DNA from: Sulfuritalea sp.
Lineage (GTDB): Bacteria; Pseudomonadota; Gammaproteobacteria; Burkholderiales; Rhodocyclaceae
Direction: 5' to 3'
Length of the DNA stretch: 23,170 bases
Assembly: GCA_026399445.1 (NCBI GenBank)
Contig: JAPLRA010000166.1
Location: 1 to 23,170 of the forward strand
The notes under the pieces are model-generated. The model saw only the letters and a list, made by a program, of their open reading frames with translations. It was not told the DNA's origin and did not search any database. Within the stretch, counting starts at the first letter, position 1. Each line of letters starts with the position of its first letter. Positions 8,753 to 16,982 of the stretch are shown here, one piece after another. The position numbers and the translations under genes were made by a program.

Positions 8753-9238
8753 CTAATGCTGGCTCTCTGCCACCTCGGGGTGGGCTGCCACACCCTCGAG
8801 GATGTCCCCGGACCGCTTGGCATCGGTTAGCTGCGCCGCGTCAGAGATATGCGAGGTCAGCTGGCGATCAATCTGGATCAGGTGGGCCAGCAAGCGCCCC
8901 CTGTCGAAGTCGGCCGCGCTACTACGCAACACGATCAGTTGCGTGAGAACACGGTTGTGCATTTCCCTGTGCGCCGGATCGGGAGTGAACGCCTGACAAT
9001 CCATCAGCGCTTCCTCTTCCCGGAAACTGGAGCGCGTGCAGTCGATAAGCCTCTCGAGTGCCTCAAGCAACTGCGCAGTGGACCTCTTTTCAAGATACAT
9101 CCGCAGGACTTCAACCTGAGCGTCGACCAGCCGGCGACGCATCGCTTCGATGGACTTGCCTTCAAATCCGCCCGTATTTGCAGGAAGAGCCGTTGATTGC
9201 ACGGGCATAACATCAACAGCAAGCGATGACGCTGACAC
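8753..9238 (-). CDS. Hemerythrin-fold protein with incomplete metal site
   Basis: The 161-residue protein has hemerythrin-like helices. Helix A holds RLVDAQVEVL (36-45), helix B SFREEEALM (71-79), helix C HREMH (90-94), helix D LTSHISDAAQ (127-136). Aligning by eye with bacteriohemerythrins, the ligands kept are Glu75, His90, His94 and His130. The helix A His is Val42, the helix B His is Ser71, and the helix D Asp (His+5) is Ala135. A normal O2-binding di-iron centre is therefore unlikely. A ~28-residue unstructured-looking leader precedes the fold. GTG start at 9238 has a good Shine-Dalgarno (GAGGA). It may be a sensor-derived or structural relic; the function is open. Confidence 0.72.
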   Translation of the reverse strand: MSASSLAVDVMPVQSTALPANTGGFEGKSIEAMRRRLVDAQVEVLRMYLEKRSTAQLLEALERLIDCTRSSFREEEALMDCQAFTPDPAHREMHNRVLTQLIVLRSSAADFDRGRLLAHLIQIDRQLTSHISDAAQLTDAKRSGDILEGVAAHPEVAESQH

Positions 9239-9286
9239 TTTTTGTTCCTCTTTTCAGACCCAAAAATCCATTTTTCCTACTACTTG

Positions 9287-9314
9287 AGCATAGCCACTAT
9301 TTTCGTATGGGCAA
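9287..9314 (-). promoter_or_regulatory. Possible promoter of the hemerythrin gene
   Basis: On the minus strand, TTGCCC (9314-9309) and TATGCT (9292-9287) are separated by 16 nt, giving a moderate sigma-70 match about 50 nt upstream of the GTG start. It sits in the 111-nt gap after the lytic transglycosylase gene. Confidence 0.3.
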
Positions 9315-9349
9315 GGCCGGGTTCGCGCAATTCGACCGACGAACCAGTT

Positions 9350-10042
9350 TCAGCTAGCCGGACCTTCCCGTCGCTTCGCCGCCTGTTCCAGGCGAAGCTT
9401 TTCGCCGAGCACCTTGTTTGCGTAGACCTGCTCATCATCATCTGCCGCGCCCCCGTAATACTGCAGACCTTCGATGAGTCCGCCCTGGCGCCGTATGGCT
9501 TCCTGAAGAACCTGTGCGCCTATGCGAACGTTGGTCACGGGATCCAGAAACGGCCTCGCTACCGCTGTTTTCGACACCTTGTCCTGGTGATAGCGGGGAA
9601 TCACTTGCATCAGACCCACCGCCCCCATGGGGCTCTGGGAAAATGGATTGAATCGGGATTCGACGCTGATCACGGCGATGATTAATAACGGATCAAGGCG
9701 CCGTTCACGACCTGCTGCTTGGGCTGCTTCGAACACCGGCAGGAGCGCTTCGGGGGATACCCGGTAACGCTGAACGACTTGATCGAGAGCAGCGGCCATG
9801 GGCGGTGTCAGGATCCGGGCAGTGGATTCAACGGGCTGGCGAAAGGTGGGTGCTTCAGCCGATAGCGAGAATTCCGGAACAACCGACCCTATTGATCGAA
9901 AAACATTGAAGTTGTTTGCAACGCCTACGACCAGGACAAGGACAAAAACCAAGCCGGTGACTATGGCGTCGAGATGCACGTAGTTCAGGAAGGTATTGGT
10001 GCCGCGCACCATCAAATACCTTTGCGAGAAAGAGGTAGTCAA
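9350..10042 (-). CDS. Membrane-anchored lytic transglycosylase (SLT domain)
   Basis: The 230-residue protein has an N-terminal hydrophobic helix (about 26-43, AIVTGLVFVLVLVVGVA), a short linker and a C-terminal SLT domain. The SLT domain shows SVESRFNPFSQSPMGAVGLMQVIP (126-149), with Glu129 as the expected catalytic acid, plus the later NVRIGAQVLQEAI and YYGG blocks. It would cleave peptidoglycan glycan strands to 1,6-anhydro products on the periplasmic side. I chose TTG at 10042-10040 because a strong Shine-Dalgarno (TAAAGGAG) lies 5 nt upstream. The longer frame to 10087 also begins with TTG but has no ribosome site, and an ATG at 10012 lies close to the membrane helix. No secretion-system genes adjoin it. 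Confidence 0.85.
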   Translation of the reverse strand: MTTSFSQRYLMVRGTNTFLNYVHLDAIVTGLVFVLVLVVGVANNFNVFRSIGSVVPEFSLSAEAPTFRQPVESTARILTPPMAAALDQVVQRYRVSPEALLPVFEAAQAAGRERRLDPLLIIAVISVESRFNPFSQSPMGAVGLMQVIPRYHQDKVSKTAVARPFLDPVTNVRIGAQVLQEAIRRQGGLIEGLQYYGGAADDDEQVYANKVLGEKLRLEQAAKRREGPAS

Positions 10043-10122
10043 GATTTCTCCTTTACTGATGCCAGTACGGGATGATTGCTCCTGCAATTCATTGGGAGTG
10101 ATGCAGATTCCAGACGCTCAAA

Positions 10123-10139
10123 CGCCCCGCAGAGGGGCG
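10123..10139 (-). terminator. Possible weak terminator after the phasin gene
   Basis: Arms 10123-10128 and 10134-10139 form a 6-bp GC stem with a 5-nt loop. On the minus strand it is followed by only three T. It is 24 nt past the phasin stop, where a terminator is expected. Confidence 0.4.
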
Positions 10140-10163
10140 CGCCGGGCTTGAATCCAGCCTTGT

Positions 10164-10514
10164 TCAGGGCCGTAAGGGACGAGACTCGAATCTTTCAGAA
10201 ACCTGATTTTTGATCACTTCGGACAGCGCTTCTTGCGTTTCGGCAGCAATTTGGTAGAGGCTGCGCGAGTAAACGGCGGCCTTGTCGATACCGGGCTGCG
10301 CCAGCCTGGTTTGCAACGAGGCCAGACCCTGCACGTCTTTCACTGCAATAAGGGCCCGTGCGTTTGTCGTGCTGTTTTCAAACAGACTGCGAACGGCATT
10401 CAGATTCAGGGCCGCCAAACGCTCAACACCACCAAAAGCTGCATTGGCGATAGTTACCAGGGTTTCGACGCTGGCCTGGTTAGCACTGGCAAGTTGTTCG
10501 GGTAGCTTGTACAT
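10164..10514 (-). CDS. Phasin family protein (PHA granule-associated)
   Basis: The 116-residue protein starts MYKLPEQLASANQASVETLV and has the phasin pattern of amphipathic helices without cysteine: ANAAFGGVERLAALNLNAVRSLFENS, then ALIAVKDVQGLASLQT. Phasins coat polyhydroxyalkanoate granules and control their size. Many betaproteobacterial phasins run to 180-190 residues, so this one lacks roughly the C-terminal third. It ends cleanly in ESRPLRP with no sign of a frameshift continuing the family. ATG at 10514 has a Shine-Dalgarno (AGGAG, 6 nt); a longer frame to 10562 lacks one. A near-consensus promoter and TGC-rich inverted repeats lie upstream. No PHA synthase gene is in the window. Confidence 0.8.
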   Translation of the reverse strand: MYKLPEQLASANQASVETLVTIANAAFGGVERLAALNLNAVRSLFENSTTNARALIAVKDVQGLASLQTRLAQPGIDKAAVYSRSLYQIAAETQEALSEVIKNQVSERFESRPLRP

Positions 10515-10592
10515 GGTGATCTCCTGAAAGGCACTAAAAGGAATGGTGCTGCGCTTCTCCATATCCCCAAATGTCCTTAAGCAAAGAGTTGG

Positions 10593-10601
10593 TGCACTGC
10601 A
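10593..10601. promoter_or_regulatory. TGC-rich site near phasin transcription start (candidate PhaR operator)
   Basis: TGCACTGCA lies just downstream of the predicted transcription start (about +5 to +13). PhaR repressors of PHA-producing proteobacteria bind TGC-rich repeats near the -35 and start region of phasin promoters. The match to that pattern is by eye. Confidence 0.35.
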
Positions 10602-10611
10602 ATATAGCTAC

Positions 10612-10639
10612 ATTCTAAGCAGCAAGCCTGGTTTGTCAA
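10612..10639 (-). promoter_or_regulatory. Strong sigma-70 promoter of the phasin gene
   Basis: On the minus strand a perfect TTGACA (10639-10634) and TAGAAT (10617-10612, 5 of 6) are separated by 16 nt. Predicted start is near 10605, leaving a leader of about 90 nt before the ATG at 10514. This is among the best promoters in the window, in line with the high abundance of phasins. Confidence 0.75.
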
Positions 10640-10648
10640 GACAAAGTT

Positions 10649-10664
10649 GTTGCGGCGCAGCAAC
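10649..10664. promoter_or_regulatory. Inverted repeat upstream of phasin -35 (candidate PhaR operator)
   Basis: GTTGC (10649-10653) and GCAAC (10660-10664) flank GGCGCA, making a TGC/GCA-rich inverted repeat just upstream of the -35 box. With the site at 10593-10601 it brackets the promoter. Confidence 0.4.
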
Positions 10665-10691
10665 GATGACTGACGAAAACCAGCGGTTCTC

Positions 10692-10721
10692 AAAAAAAAC
10701 CCGATACAAAAGTACCGGGTT
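10692..10721 (-). terminator. Rho-independent terminator after kefC
   Basis: Arms 10698-10707 and 10712-10721 pair over 10 bp (one G-U wobble) around a 4-nt loop. On the minus strand the stem is followed by an uninterrupted T run (plus-strand A run at 10692-10699). It lies about 140 nt beyond the kefC stop and also insulates the phasin promoter. Confidence 0.8.
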
Positions 10722-10860
10722 GAATCCAATCCTTGTGGATCGGAGGAGGAGACAAATGAATCTTAGGCCTGTTTGTCGCTCATGATTAGGCAGCGCCCTC
10801 TAGGAAAGACCGGGTACGGCCTCTGGTCACACTAAATGCCCCGCAACTTGCTCCGCAAGT

Positions 10861-12648
10861 CTAATTCCAGCCGCCCCCGTCCTTTTTTTCGAATTTCTCG
10901 CGGTCGCGGTTGAACAGTTCTTCGAGTTCTTCGCGCCCGGCCTTGGCGACAGTCAGCATCCGGTTTTCATCATGGAAATGCGGAATCAGCGATTCCATCG
11001 TAGAAACGTTGTGGTGGCGAAACGTATCGGCCATTTCGCGAGCCCGGTAGGGATCGACGCCCAATGATTCGAGTACATGCCGTCCTGTCTTCAGGGCGGC
11101 TTCGAAAGTTTCGCGTTCGATTACCTCGACCTGGCGGGTACGCAATTCGACGTAGTGACGAACATTGCGAGCGCGGGCAACGATCCGCAGCTGCGGAAAT
11201 TTTGCGCGGACAAGGTCAACCAGCGCGAGACTGTCTTCCACGTCGTCGATGGCGTTCACCAGCAGCCGCGCCTTCCCGGCACCGGCTGCGGTCATCAGAT
11301 CGAGCCGGGTAGCGTCACCGTAGAAGACCTTGTAGCCGAACTTGCGCAACATCTCTATCTGATCAGGATCGTGATCAAGGACTACTGCCCGAATTCCATT
11401 GGCAAACAACAAGCGGCCAATGATCTGTCCGAAGCGGCCGAAACCGGCAATTAGAACCGCGCCCCCGAGATCCTCGTCAATCGTATCCGCCTCACGCTTC
11501 TGCCTGGCTGCAAGACTGCCGATCAGCCGATCGTAAACCGCCAACAGCACCGGCGTGGATGCCATGGAAAGAGCAACCACCATGGTCAGCATGCCGCCGG
11601 TTTCGCGATCAAGCAGGCTCTCGTTCTGGGCTGCCGCAAAAACGACGAAGGCAAACTCGCCACCTTGCGAGAGAAGTATCGCAAACAAGCCGCGTTGCCG
11701 TCGTGTGATACCGAGGACACGCGCCAGCGCCCACAACGCAACCCCCTTGATGGCTAGAAAGCCTGCCAGCAACAGAACAACACTTCCCGGCCGAGCCAGC
11801 AGCAAGCCAAAGTCGATTGCCATTCCGACCGAAATGAAGAACAGGCCGAGCAACAATCCCTTGAACGGCTCGATATCGGTTTCCAGCGCGTGGCGGTATT
11901 CCGAGCTCGCCAGCAATACACCGGCCAGAAAGGCGCCCAGCGCCATCGACAGCCCGACCATCGACATCAATTGCGAAATGCCGATAACCAGCAGCAGGGC
12001 AAAAGCGGTGAACACTTCCCGGATGTCTGCTGCGGCAATCAGGCGCAGCGCAGGCCTCGTCAGATAGCGCCCGATGACGATTACCCCGGCAATGGCCCCG
12101 AGCGCTTTCAGCCCGTCCTGCCACGGCGTTCCGCTGACCGCGGCGTGCGTTGCGAGAAACGGGATGGCGGCCAGCAAAGGAATTGCGGCCATATCCTGGA
12201 ACAACAGAATGGCAAAAACGCTTTGGCCGGTGGGCGTTGGCAACTGATTGCGCTCCTCCATGGCCTGCACCGCGATCGCGGTTGACGATAACGACAGGGT
12301 CAATCCTGCGATCAGCGCAAGCTTCCACTCCAATCCAATGGCTACACCGCCAGCCGCGAGAACCGCACCACAGACAAGCATCTGCACGCTGCCGTTGCCG
12401 AAAACCTCGCGGCGCATCGACCACAATCGTTTGGAATCCAGTTCCAGTCCGATAAGGAACAGCATCAAGACCACGCCAAATTCCGAAAAATGCATGATCG
12501 ATTCGACATCGTTGACGAAACCCAGACCCCAGGGACCAATCAAGGTCCCGGCTATCAGATAGCCGAGCACTGAACCCAAGCCAAGCCTCTTGGCCAACGG
12601 GACGCACAGCACCGCCGCCGCCAGATAGATCAGCGCGTCGCGCATCAT
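10861..12648 (-). CDS. kefC: Glutathione-gated potassium/proton antiporter, KefC type
   Basis: The 595-residue protein has a CPA2-type membrane domain of about 12 helices (residues ~5-380) and a cytosolic RCK/KTN domain (~395-520) with the nucleotide-binding GFGRFGQIIGR and VLDHDP. HALETDIEPFKG (~258-269) matches the regulatory loop described for E. coli KefC (HALESDIEPFKG). It effluxes K+ in exchange for H+, acidifying the cell when electrophile-glutathione adducts appear, and is held shut by glutathione. The ATG shares ATGA with the stop of the upstream kefF-like gene, as in E. coli kefFC. The C-terminal tail (EELFNRDREKFEKKDGG) is charged. A strong terminator follows. Confidence 0.92.
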   Translation of the reverse strand: MMRDALIYLAAAVLCVPLAKRLGLGSVLGYLIAGTLIGPWGLGFVNDVESIMHFSEFGVVLMLFLIGLELDSKRLWSMRREVFGNGSVQMLVCGAVLAAGGVAIGLEWKLALIAGLTLSLSSTAIAVQAMEERNQLPTPTGQSVFAILLFQDMAAIPLLAAIPFLATHAAVSGTPWQDGLKALGAIAGVIVIGRYLTRPALRLIAAADIREVFTAFALLLVIGISQLMSMVGLSMALGAFLAGVLLASSEYRHALETDIEPFKGLLLGLFFISVGMAIDFGLLLARPGSVVLLLAGFLAIKGVALWALARVLGITRRQRGLFAILLSQGGEFAFVVFAAAQNESLLDRETGGMLTMVVALSMASTPVLLAVYDRLIGSLAARQKREADTIDEDLGGAVLIAGFGRFGQIIGRLLFANGIRAVVLDHDPDQIEMLRKFGYKVFYGDATRLDLMTAAGAGKARLLVNAIDDVEDSLALVDLVRAKFPQLRIVARARNVRHYVELRTRQVEVIERETFEAALKTGRHVLESLGVDPYRAREMADTFRHHNVSTMESLIPHFHDENRMLTVAKAGREELEELFNRDREKFEKKDGGGWN

Positions 12649-13208
12649 CGCTCGGGTTCCAACGGGCTTGCGTCTTCACCACGCGCGGCGAGCCACGCCT
12701 CCAGCCGTTGTCTCAGTTGCTGCGACTGCGCCTCAAGCGCCGCCTGGTCCATATCGTGGACCCCATGGAGAATGCAGGGGGGCTGCCATTTCATTCCGCA
12801 GAAGATCGCCGTCTCTTCAACAGGTCGCGTGAAGTCGGCAAAGGGCCGTTGATGGATGCCCTCACTTGTGTACGCGTCGGCGCTTCCGCCGGTCGTCGTT
12901 ACCCAAAGACAGTCTTTCCCGTGCAGCGCCGCGCCACCCGCACCGTAGGCCCAGCCAAATGTGAGCACCTTGTCGAACCAGTGTTTCAGCAAGCCAGGGA
13001 CGCTGTACCAGAACACCGGGTGCATCCAGACCACCAGTTGAGCACGCTCCAGAGCTGCCTGCTCTGCTGGAACATCAATATCAAAGTCGGGGTAGCGGTC
13101 GTAGAGCGAGCAGACTTCCACACCGGCAAGCTTGCGCAGCGCCTCCAGTAGCGTCCGGTTGGCACGCGACTGAGAGGGATAGGGATGTGCGAAGACTATA
13201 TAGATCAT
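12645..13208 (-). CDS. kefF: KefF-like NAD(P)H quinone oxidoreductase, antiporter ancillary subunit
   Basis: The 187-residue flavodoxin-like protein starts MIYIVFAHPYPSQSRAN (FMN phosphate loop). It continues with QLVVWMHPVFWYSVPGLLKHWFDKVLTFGWAYG and WVTTTGG, the conserved blocks of the KefF/KefG/DT-diaphorase group. In E. coli KefF binds the antiporter and is needed for full activity, besides reducing quinones with NAD(P)H. The 4-nt overlap with kefC supports a two-gene operon and favours KefF over KefG. No obvious strong promoter is visible in the 186-nt gap upstream toward gyrB. Confidence 0.88.
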   Translation of the reverse strand: MIYIVFAHPYPSQSRANRTLLEALRKLAGVEVCSLYDRYPDFDIDVPAEQAALERAQLVVWMHPVFWYSVPGLLKHWFDKVLTFGWAYGAGGAALHGKDCLWVTTTGGSADAYTSEGIHQRPFADFTRPVEETAIFCGMKWQPPCILHGVHDMDQAALEAQSQQLRQRLEAWLAARGEDASPLEPER

Positions 13209-13361
13209 GTCCCGGCCGGCAAGGCTCCAGTGTATTCGAACGTGATCGGTCGAGGCAGTCCAGGTAGTGGATTGCAGTGGAACGTTAAACGCTTCTACCG
13301 CGGCGATTCGACTCCCGGCCAGTTGCTCGGGGCAGCTGGCCCCGCCCCCGGTGTGTCACGG

Positions 13362-13383
13362 AAAACAGCCGCTCCTCCGCGGC
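13362..13383 (-). terminator. Probable terminator after gyrB
   Basis: GCCGC/GCGGC arms (13368-13372 and 13379-13383) with a 6-nt loop are followed on the minus strand by TGTTTT. It begins 11 nt after the gyrB stop. The short stem makes it moderate. Confidence 0.5.
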
Positions 13384-13394
13384 ATCATCCTCAA

Positions 13395-15857
13395 TCAAAC
13401 GTCGATATTGCGGGCGTACAGTGCATTTGATTCTATGAATGCACGCCGCGGTTCGACATCATCACCCATCAAGGTCGTGAATATTTCATCCGCAGCTATG
13501 GCGTCGTCAATCTGTACTCTTAGCAGACGACGTACCGTGGGATCCATGGTCGTCTCCCACAACTGACCGGGATTCATTTCCCCCAAGCCTTTGTAGCGCT
13601 GTTTGGCCAGGCCACGTTCGACCTCGTTCAACATCCACTTCATGGCATCCGCAAAACTCGTCACCGCCAGGGACTTTTCGCCGCGACGAATTACCGCACC
13701 TTCGCCCATGAGGCCAGCGATCATCTGGGCGGTCCGGCGAATCTGCAGATAGTCGCCCGAGAGCAGGAAATCCTCATCGATGCGACCCGTTCGCAAGTTG
13801 CCGTGGCGCATGCGAATCACCGCCAGCATCCAGCGTTCGTGCTTGTCGTCGAAGCGCGCTTCGATACGAACTTCCCTCGAAAGATGTGCGGCAATTCGCT
13901 CCGCGCTGTCGCGCGTCGCAGCCTCATTCGAAGTATCGACTGCGATGTCGTGGGCGAGCAGCGCGTGCAACACTTCACCGTCGATGAAGTCCGTAACACG
14001 GCGGATTACCGCTTCGGACAACAAGTAGGCGCGGGCCAATGCTCCCAGGGCCTCCCCCTCAACCACGGTAGCGCCGGCTCGCGGAGTGAGCTGGGTTCCA
14101 TCCAGGGCAAGACGCAATAAATGCTGGTTGAGTTCGTGATCGTCCTTGATGTAGGTCTCGCTCTTGCCATGCTTGATCTTGTACAGCGGCGGCTGCGCAA
14201 TATAGATGTGGCCTCGCTCGACCAGCTCCGGCATTTGCCGATAGAGAAAAGTGAGCAGCAGCGTGCGGATATGGGCGCCATCGACGTCCGCGTCGGTCAT
14301 GATGATGATGCGGTGGTAACGAAGTTTTGCAATGTCAAAGTCTTCAGCGCCGATACCGCAACCGAGCGCCGTCACCAGGGTGACGATCTGCTCGCTTGAA
14401 ATGACTTTGTCGTAGCGAGCCTTTTCAACGTTAAGCACTTTTCCGCGAAGAGGCAGGATTGCCTGAAACTTCCGGTCGCGGCCCTGTTTTGCCGAGCCGC
14501 CTGCAGAATCGCCCTCGACAATGTAGATCTCGCACAACGCCGGATCCTTCTCCTGACAGTCAGCAAGTTTGCCGGGCAGACCAAGTCCGTCAAGGACTCC
14601 CTTGCGACGCGTCATGTCGCGCGCCTTGCGCGCGGCTTCGCGAGCGCGCGCCGCCTCAACAATCTTGCCGGTAATGATCTTTGCATCGACGGGCTTTTCG
14701 AGCAGGTAGTCCGCAAGTTTCTGCGCCACTACTTCCTCGATCGCCGGGCGAGCTTCCGACGACACGAGCTTCATCTTGGTTTGAGAGGCGAATTTGGGAT
14801 CGGGCATTTTCACCGAAAGCACGCAGGCCAGCCCCTCTCGCATGTCGTCGCCGGTTATTTCCACCTTGGCCTTCTTGGCGATCTCGTTTTCTTCGATGTA
14901 CTTGTTGATGACGCGGGTCATTGCCGCGCGCAGGCCGGTCAGGTGCGTGCCGCCATCGGATTGGGGAATGTTGTTGGTGAAGCACAACACCTGCTCGGCG
15001 TAGGAGTCATTCCACTGCATGGCGACTTCAACGTCGATATTGACGCCGTTTTGCACCGAAACGCCCGAGGAGTGGAACACCGAAGGGTGCAAAACGGTCT
15101 TGGTACGGTTGATGTACTCGACGAAACCCTTGACGCCGCCGGAGAAGGCGAAGTCTTCTTCCTTCATGTTGCGCTGATCCACCAGGCGAATCTTGCCGCC
15201 GTTGTTGCGGAAGGACAGCTCTCGGAGGCGCTTGGCGAGTATGTCGTAGTGGTATTCGACGGTCTCGAAGATTTCCTCGTCTGCCATGAAATGTACTTCG
15301 GTGCCGCGCTTTTCAGTATTGCCCAGCACTTTCAACGGCGACACTTCGACGCCGTTCTGCATTTCGAGCAGGCGGTCGACCGCGTGACCGCGATGAAATT
15401 CCATCGCGTATTTCCTGCCGTCGCGGCGAATGATCAGGCGCAGCCATTTCGACAGGGCATTCACGCAGGAGACTCCTACGCCGTGCAAGCCACCAGAGAC
15501 CTTGTAGGAATTCTGGTTGAACTTGCCGCCGGCATGCAGCACGCACATGACAATTTCCGCAGCAGAGCGCTTGGGTTCGTGCTTGTCGTCGAACTTGATT
15601 CCGGTTGGAATGCCGCGACCGTTGTCAGTAACCGAGATCGAACTGTCGGTGTGAATGGTGATCACGATGTCGTCGCAGTGTCCCGCCAACGCTTCGTCAA
15701 TCGCGTTGTCTACCACTTCGAACACCATGTGATGCAAGCCGGTGCCGTCGGACGTGTCGCCAATGTACATACCTGGACGCTTTCGTACGGCCTCCAGGCC
15801 TTCAAGCTGTTGAATGCTGCTTTCGTCGTAGGCCGGGCCGGTATCGCTTTCGATCAT
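13395..15857 (-). CDS. gyrB: DNA gyrase subunit B
   Basis: The 820-residue protein (E. coli 804) is full length. It has a GHKL ATPase domain with EVVDNAIDEALAG and DNGRGIPTG, and the transducer region. The TOPRIM domain shows EGDSAGGSAKQGRD, PLRGKVLNVEKARYDK and TDADVDGAHIRTLLL. The C-terminal gyrA-binding part has QRYKGLGEMNPGQLWETTMDP and ends in RNIDV. With GyrA it introduces negative supercoils using ATP. It starts 21 nt after dnaN on the same strand, so dnaA-dnaN-gyrB probably forms the usual origin cluster. The ~170 residues between the TOPRIM and the tail are typical of the proteobacterial form. Confidence 0.98.
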   Translation of the reverse strand: MIESDTGPAYDESSIQQLEGLEAVRKRPGMYIGDTSDGTGLHHMVFEVVDNAIDEALAGHCDDIVITIHTDSSISVTDNGRGIPTGIKFDDKHEPKRSAAEIVMCVLHAGGKFNQNSYKVSGGLHGVGVSCVNALSKWLRLIIRRDGRKYAMEFHRGHAVDRLLEMQNGVEVSPLKVLGNTEKRGTEVHFMADEEIFETVEYHYDILAKRLRELSFRNNGGKIRLVDQRNMKEEDFAFSGGVKGFVEYINRTKTVLHPSVFHSSGVSVQNGVNIDVEVAMQWNDSYAEQVLCFTNNIPQSDGGTHLTGLRAAMTRVINKYIEENEIAKKAKVEITGDDMREGLACVLSVKMPDPKFASQTKMKLVSSEARPAIEEVVAQKLADYLLEKPVDAKIITGKIVEAARAREAARKARDMTRRKGVLDGLGLPGKLADCQEKDPALCEIYIVEGDSAGGSAKQGRDRKFQAILPLRGKVLNVEKARYDKVISSEQIVTLVTALGCGIGAEDFDIAKLRYHRIIIMTDADVDGAHIRTLLLTFLYRQMPELVERGHIYIAQPPLYKIKHGKSETYIKDDHELNQHLLRLALDGTQLTPRAGATVVEGEALGALARAYLLSEAVIRRVTDFIDGEVLHALLAHDIAVDTSNEAATRDSAERIAAHLSREVRIEARFDDKHERWMLAVIRMRHGNLRTGRIDEDFLLSGDYLQIRRTAQMIAGLMGEGAVIRRGEKSLAVTSFADAMKWMLNEVERGLAKQRYKGLGEMNPGQLWETTMDPTVRRLLRVQIDDAIAADEIFTTLMGDDVEPRRAFIESNALYARNIDV

Positions 15858-15878
15858 GGGGTTCTTTTCGTGTTGGTG

Positions 15879-16982
15879 TCAGATGCGCATCGGCATGACG
15901 ACGTATTTGAACGTCTCGTTGCCGGGTAATACAAAAAGTGCGCTTGAGTTCGCATCGGCGAGATGCAACTCGATGGTTTCATTGCTGACGTTATTCAGAA
16001 CGTCAAGTAGATACGTTACATTGAAGCCAACGTCGAGCGCTTCACCGCTGTAGTCGATTTCGATTTCTTCCTGCGCTTCTTCCTGCTCTGCGTTGCTCGA
16101 AATAATCTTGAGACTGCCGGCGGCAAGGACCAGGCGTACACCGCGAAATTTTTCATTCGTGAGAATCGCTGCGCGCAGCAACGAATGCAACAGCGTATCG
16201 CGCGACAGGTTGATGAGTTTGGTGTGATGCTGCGGAATGACGCGCTCGTAGTCCGGAAATTTCCCGTCAATCAACTTTGAGACGAGTTCGATACTACCGA
16301 AACTGAAGCGAGCTTGGGTGGGCGTCAGGGTGATTTCCAGCGGGTCATCATTATCGGCTAGTTGACGCGACAATTCGAGCACGGTCTTCCGTGGAAGAAT
16401 GACTTCTATGGGTGAAACGGTTTCCGGAAGTGTCTCAGCCGCGTATGCGAGTCGATGGCCGTCTGTGGCGACCATACGCAATTCATTACCCTTGACCACC
16501 AACAGCAAGCCATTTAAATAGTAGCGAATATCCTGCTGTGCCATCGCATACTGAACCAAGGCAAGCAGACGCTTCATTTGTTTCTGGCCGACCGTCAGCC
16601 GCGAAGGTTGACCGTCGGCCATACTCATGCGCGGAAAGTCCTCTGCCGGCAGAGTCTGTAAATTGAAACGGCTCTTGCCCGCTTTCAATTGAAGACGTTT
16701 GTCGTCCAGGGTAAGGCTGACCTCAGCTGTTTCGGGCAGCGAGCGCAGAATGTCCTGTAACTTTCGGGCGCCGACAGTCATAGCTGCTTTCTCTACACCT
16801 ACCGTCGGCGTCTGGGTCGTGATTTGAATCTCGATATCCGTCGCCAGCAAAGTAAGTTTTTGCCCATCCTTTTCCATCAGAACATTGGAAAGGATCGGTA
16901 AGGTATGACGTTTTTCTACAATACCGCATACCGATTGGAGGGGTGAAAGTAGTTGATCGCGTGGACCTTTAAATAGGAGCAT
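15879..16982 (-). CDS. dnaN: DNA polymerase III subunit beta (sliding clamp)
   Basis: The 367-residue protein matches the usual 366-residue clamp. Its start is MLLFKGPRDQLLSPLQSVCGIVEKR, the typical LPILSNVLME follows, and its end LPGNETFKYVVMPMRI is the standard clamp C-terminus. Three clamp domains fit the length. It forms a ring dimer that tethers the polymerase to DNA and also recruits repair factors and Hda for DnaA inactivation. It lies downstream of dnaA across a 209-nt gap that holds the likely origin; gyrB follows within 21 nt. Confidence 0.98.
   Translation of the reverse strand: MLLFKGPRDQLLSPLQSVCGIVEKRHTLPILSNVLMEKDGQKLTLLATDIEIQITTQTPTVGVEKAAMTVGARKLQDILRSLPETAEVSLTLDDKRLQLKAGKSRFNLQTLPAEDFPRMSMADGQPSRLTVGQKQMKRLLALVQYAMAQQDIRYYLNGLLLVVKGNELRMVATDGHRLAYAAETLPETVSPIEVILPRKTVLELSRQLADNDDPLEITLTPTQARFSFGSIELVSKLIDGKFPDYERVIPQHHTKLINLSRDTLLHSLLRAAILTNEKFRGVRLVLAAGSLKIISSNAEQEEAQEEIEIDYSGEALDVGFNVTYLLDVLNNVSNETIELHLADANSSALFVLPGNETFKYVVMPMRI

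Noticed and set aside
10846..10860. 6-bp perfect hairpin directly after the kefC stop
   Set aside because: It has no T run on the minus strand, and a much stronger terminator lies at 10692-10721.
13328..13344. GGGGC/GCCCC inverted repeat in the kefF-gyrB gap
   Set aside because: A short GC stem with no T-tract on either strand; not supportable as a terminator or operator.
14781..15929. 382-codon plus-strand frame opposite gyrB
   Set aside because: Antisense to gyrB, with no ribosome site or motifs.
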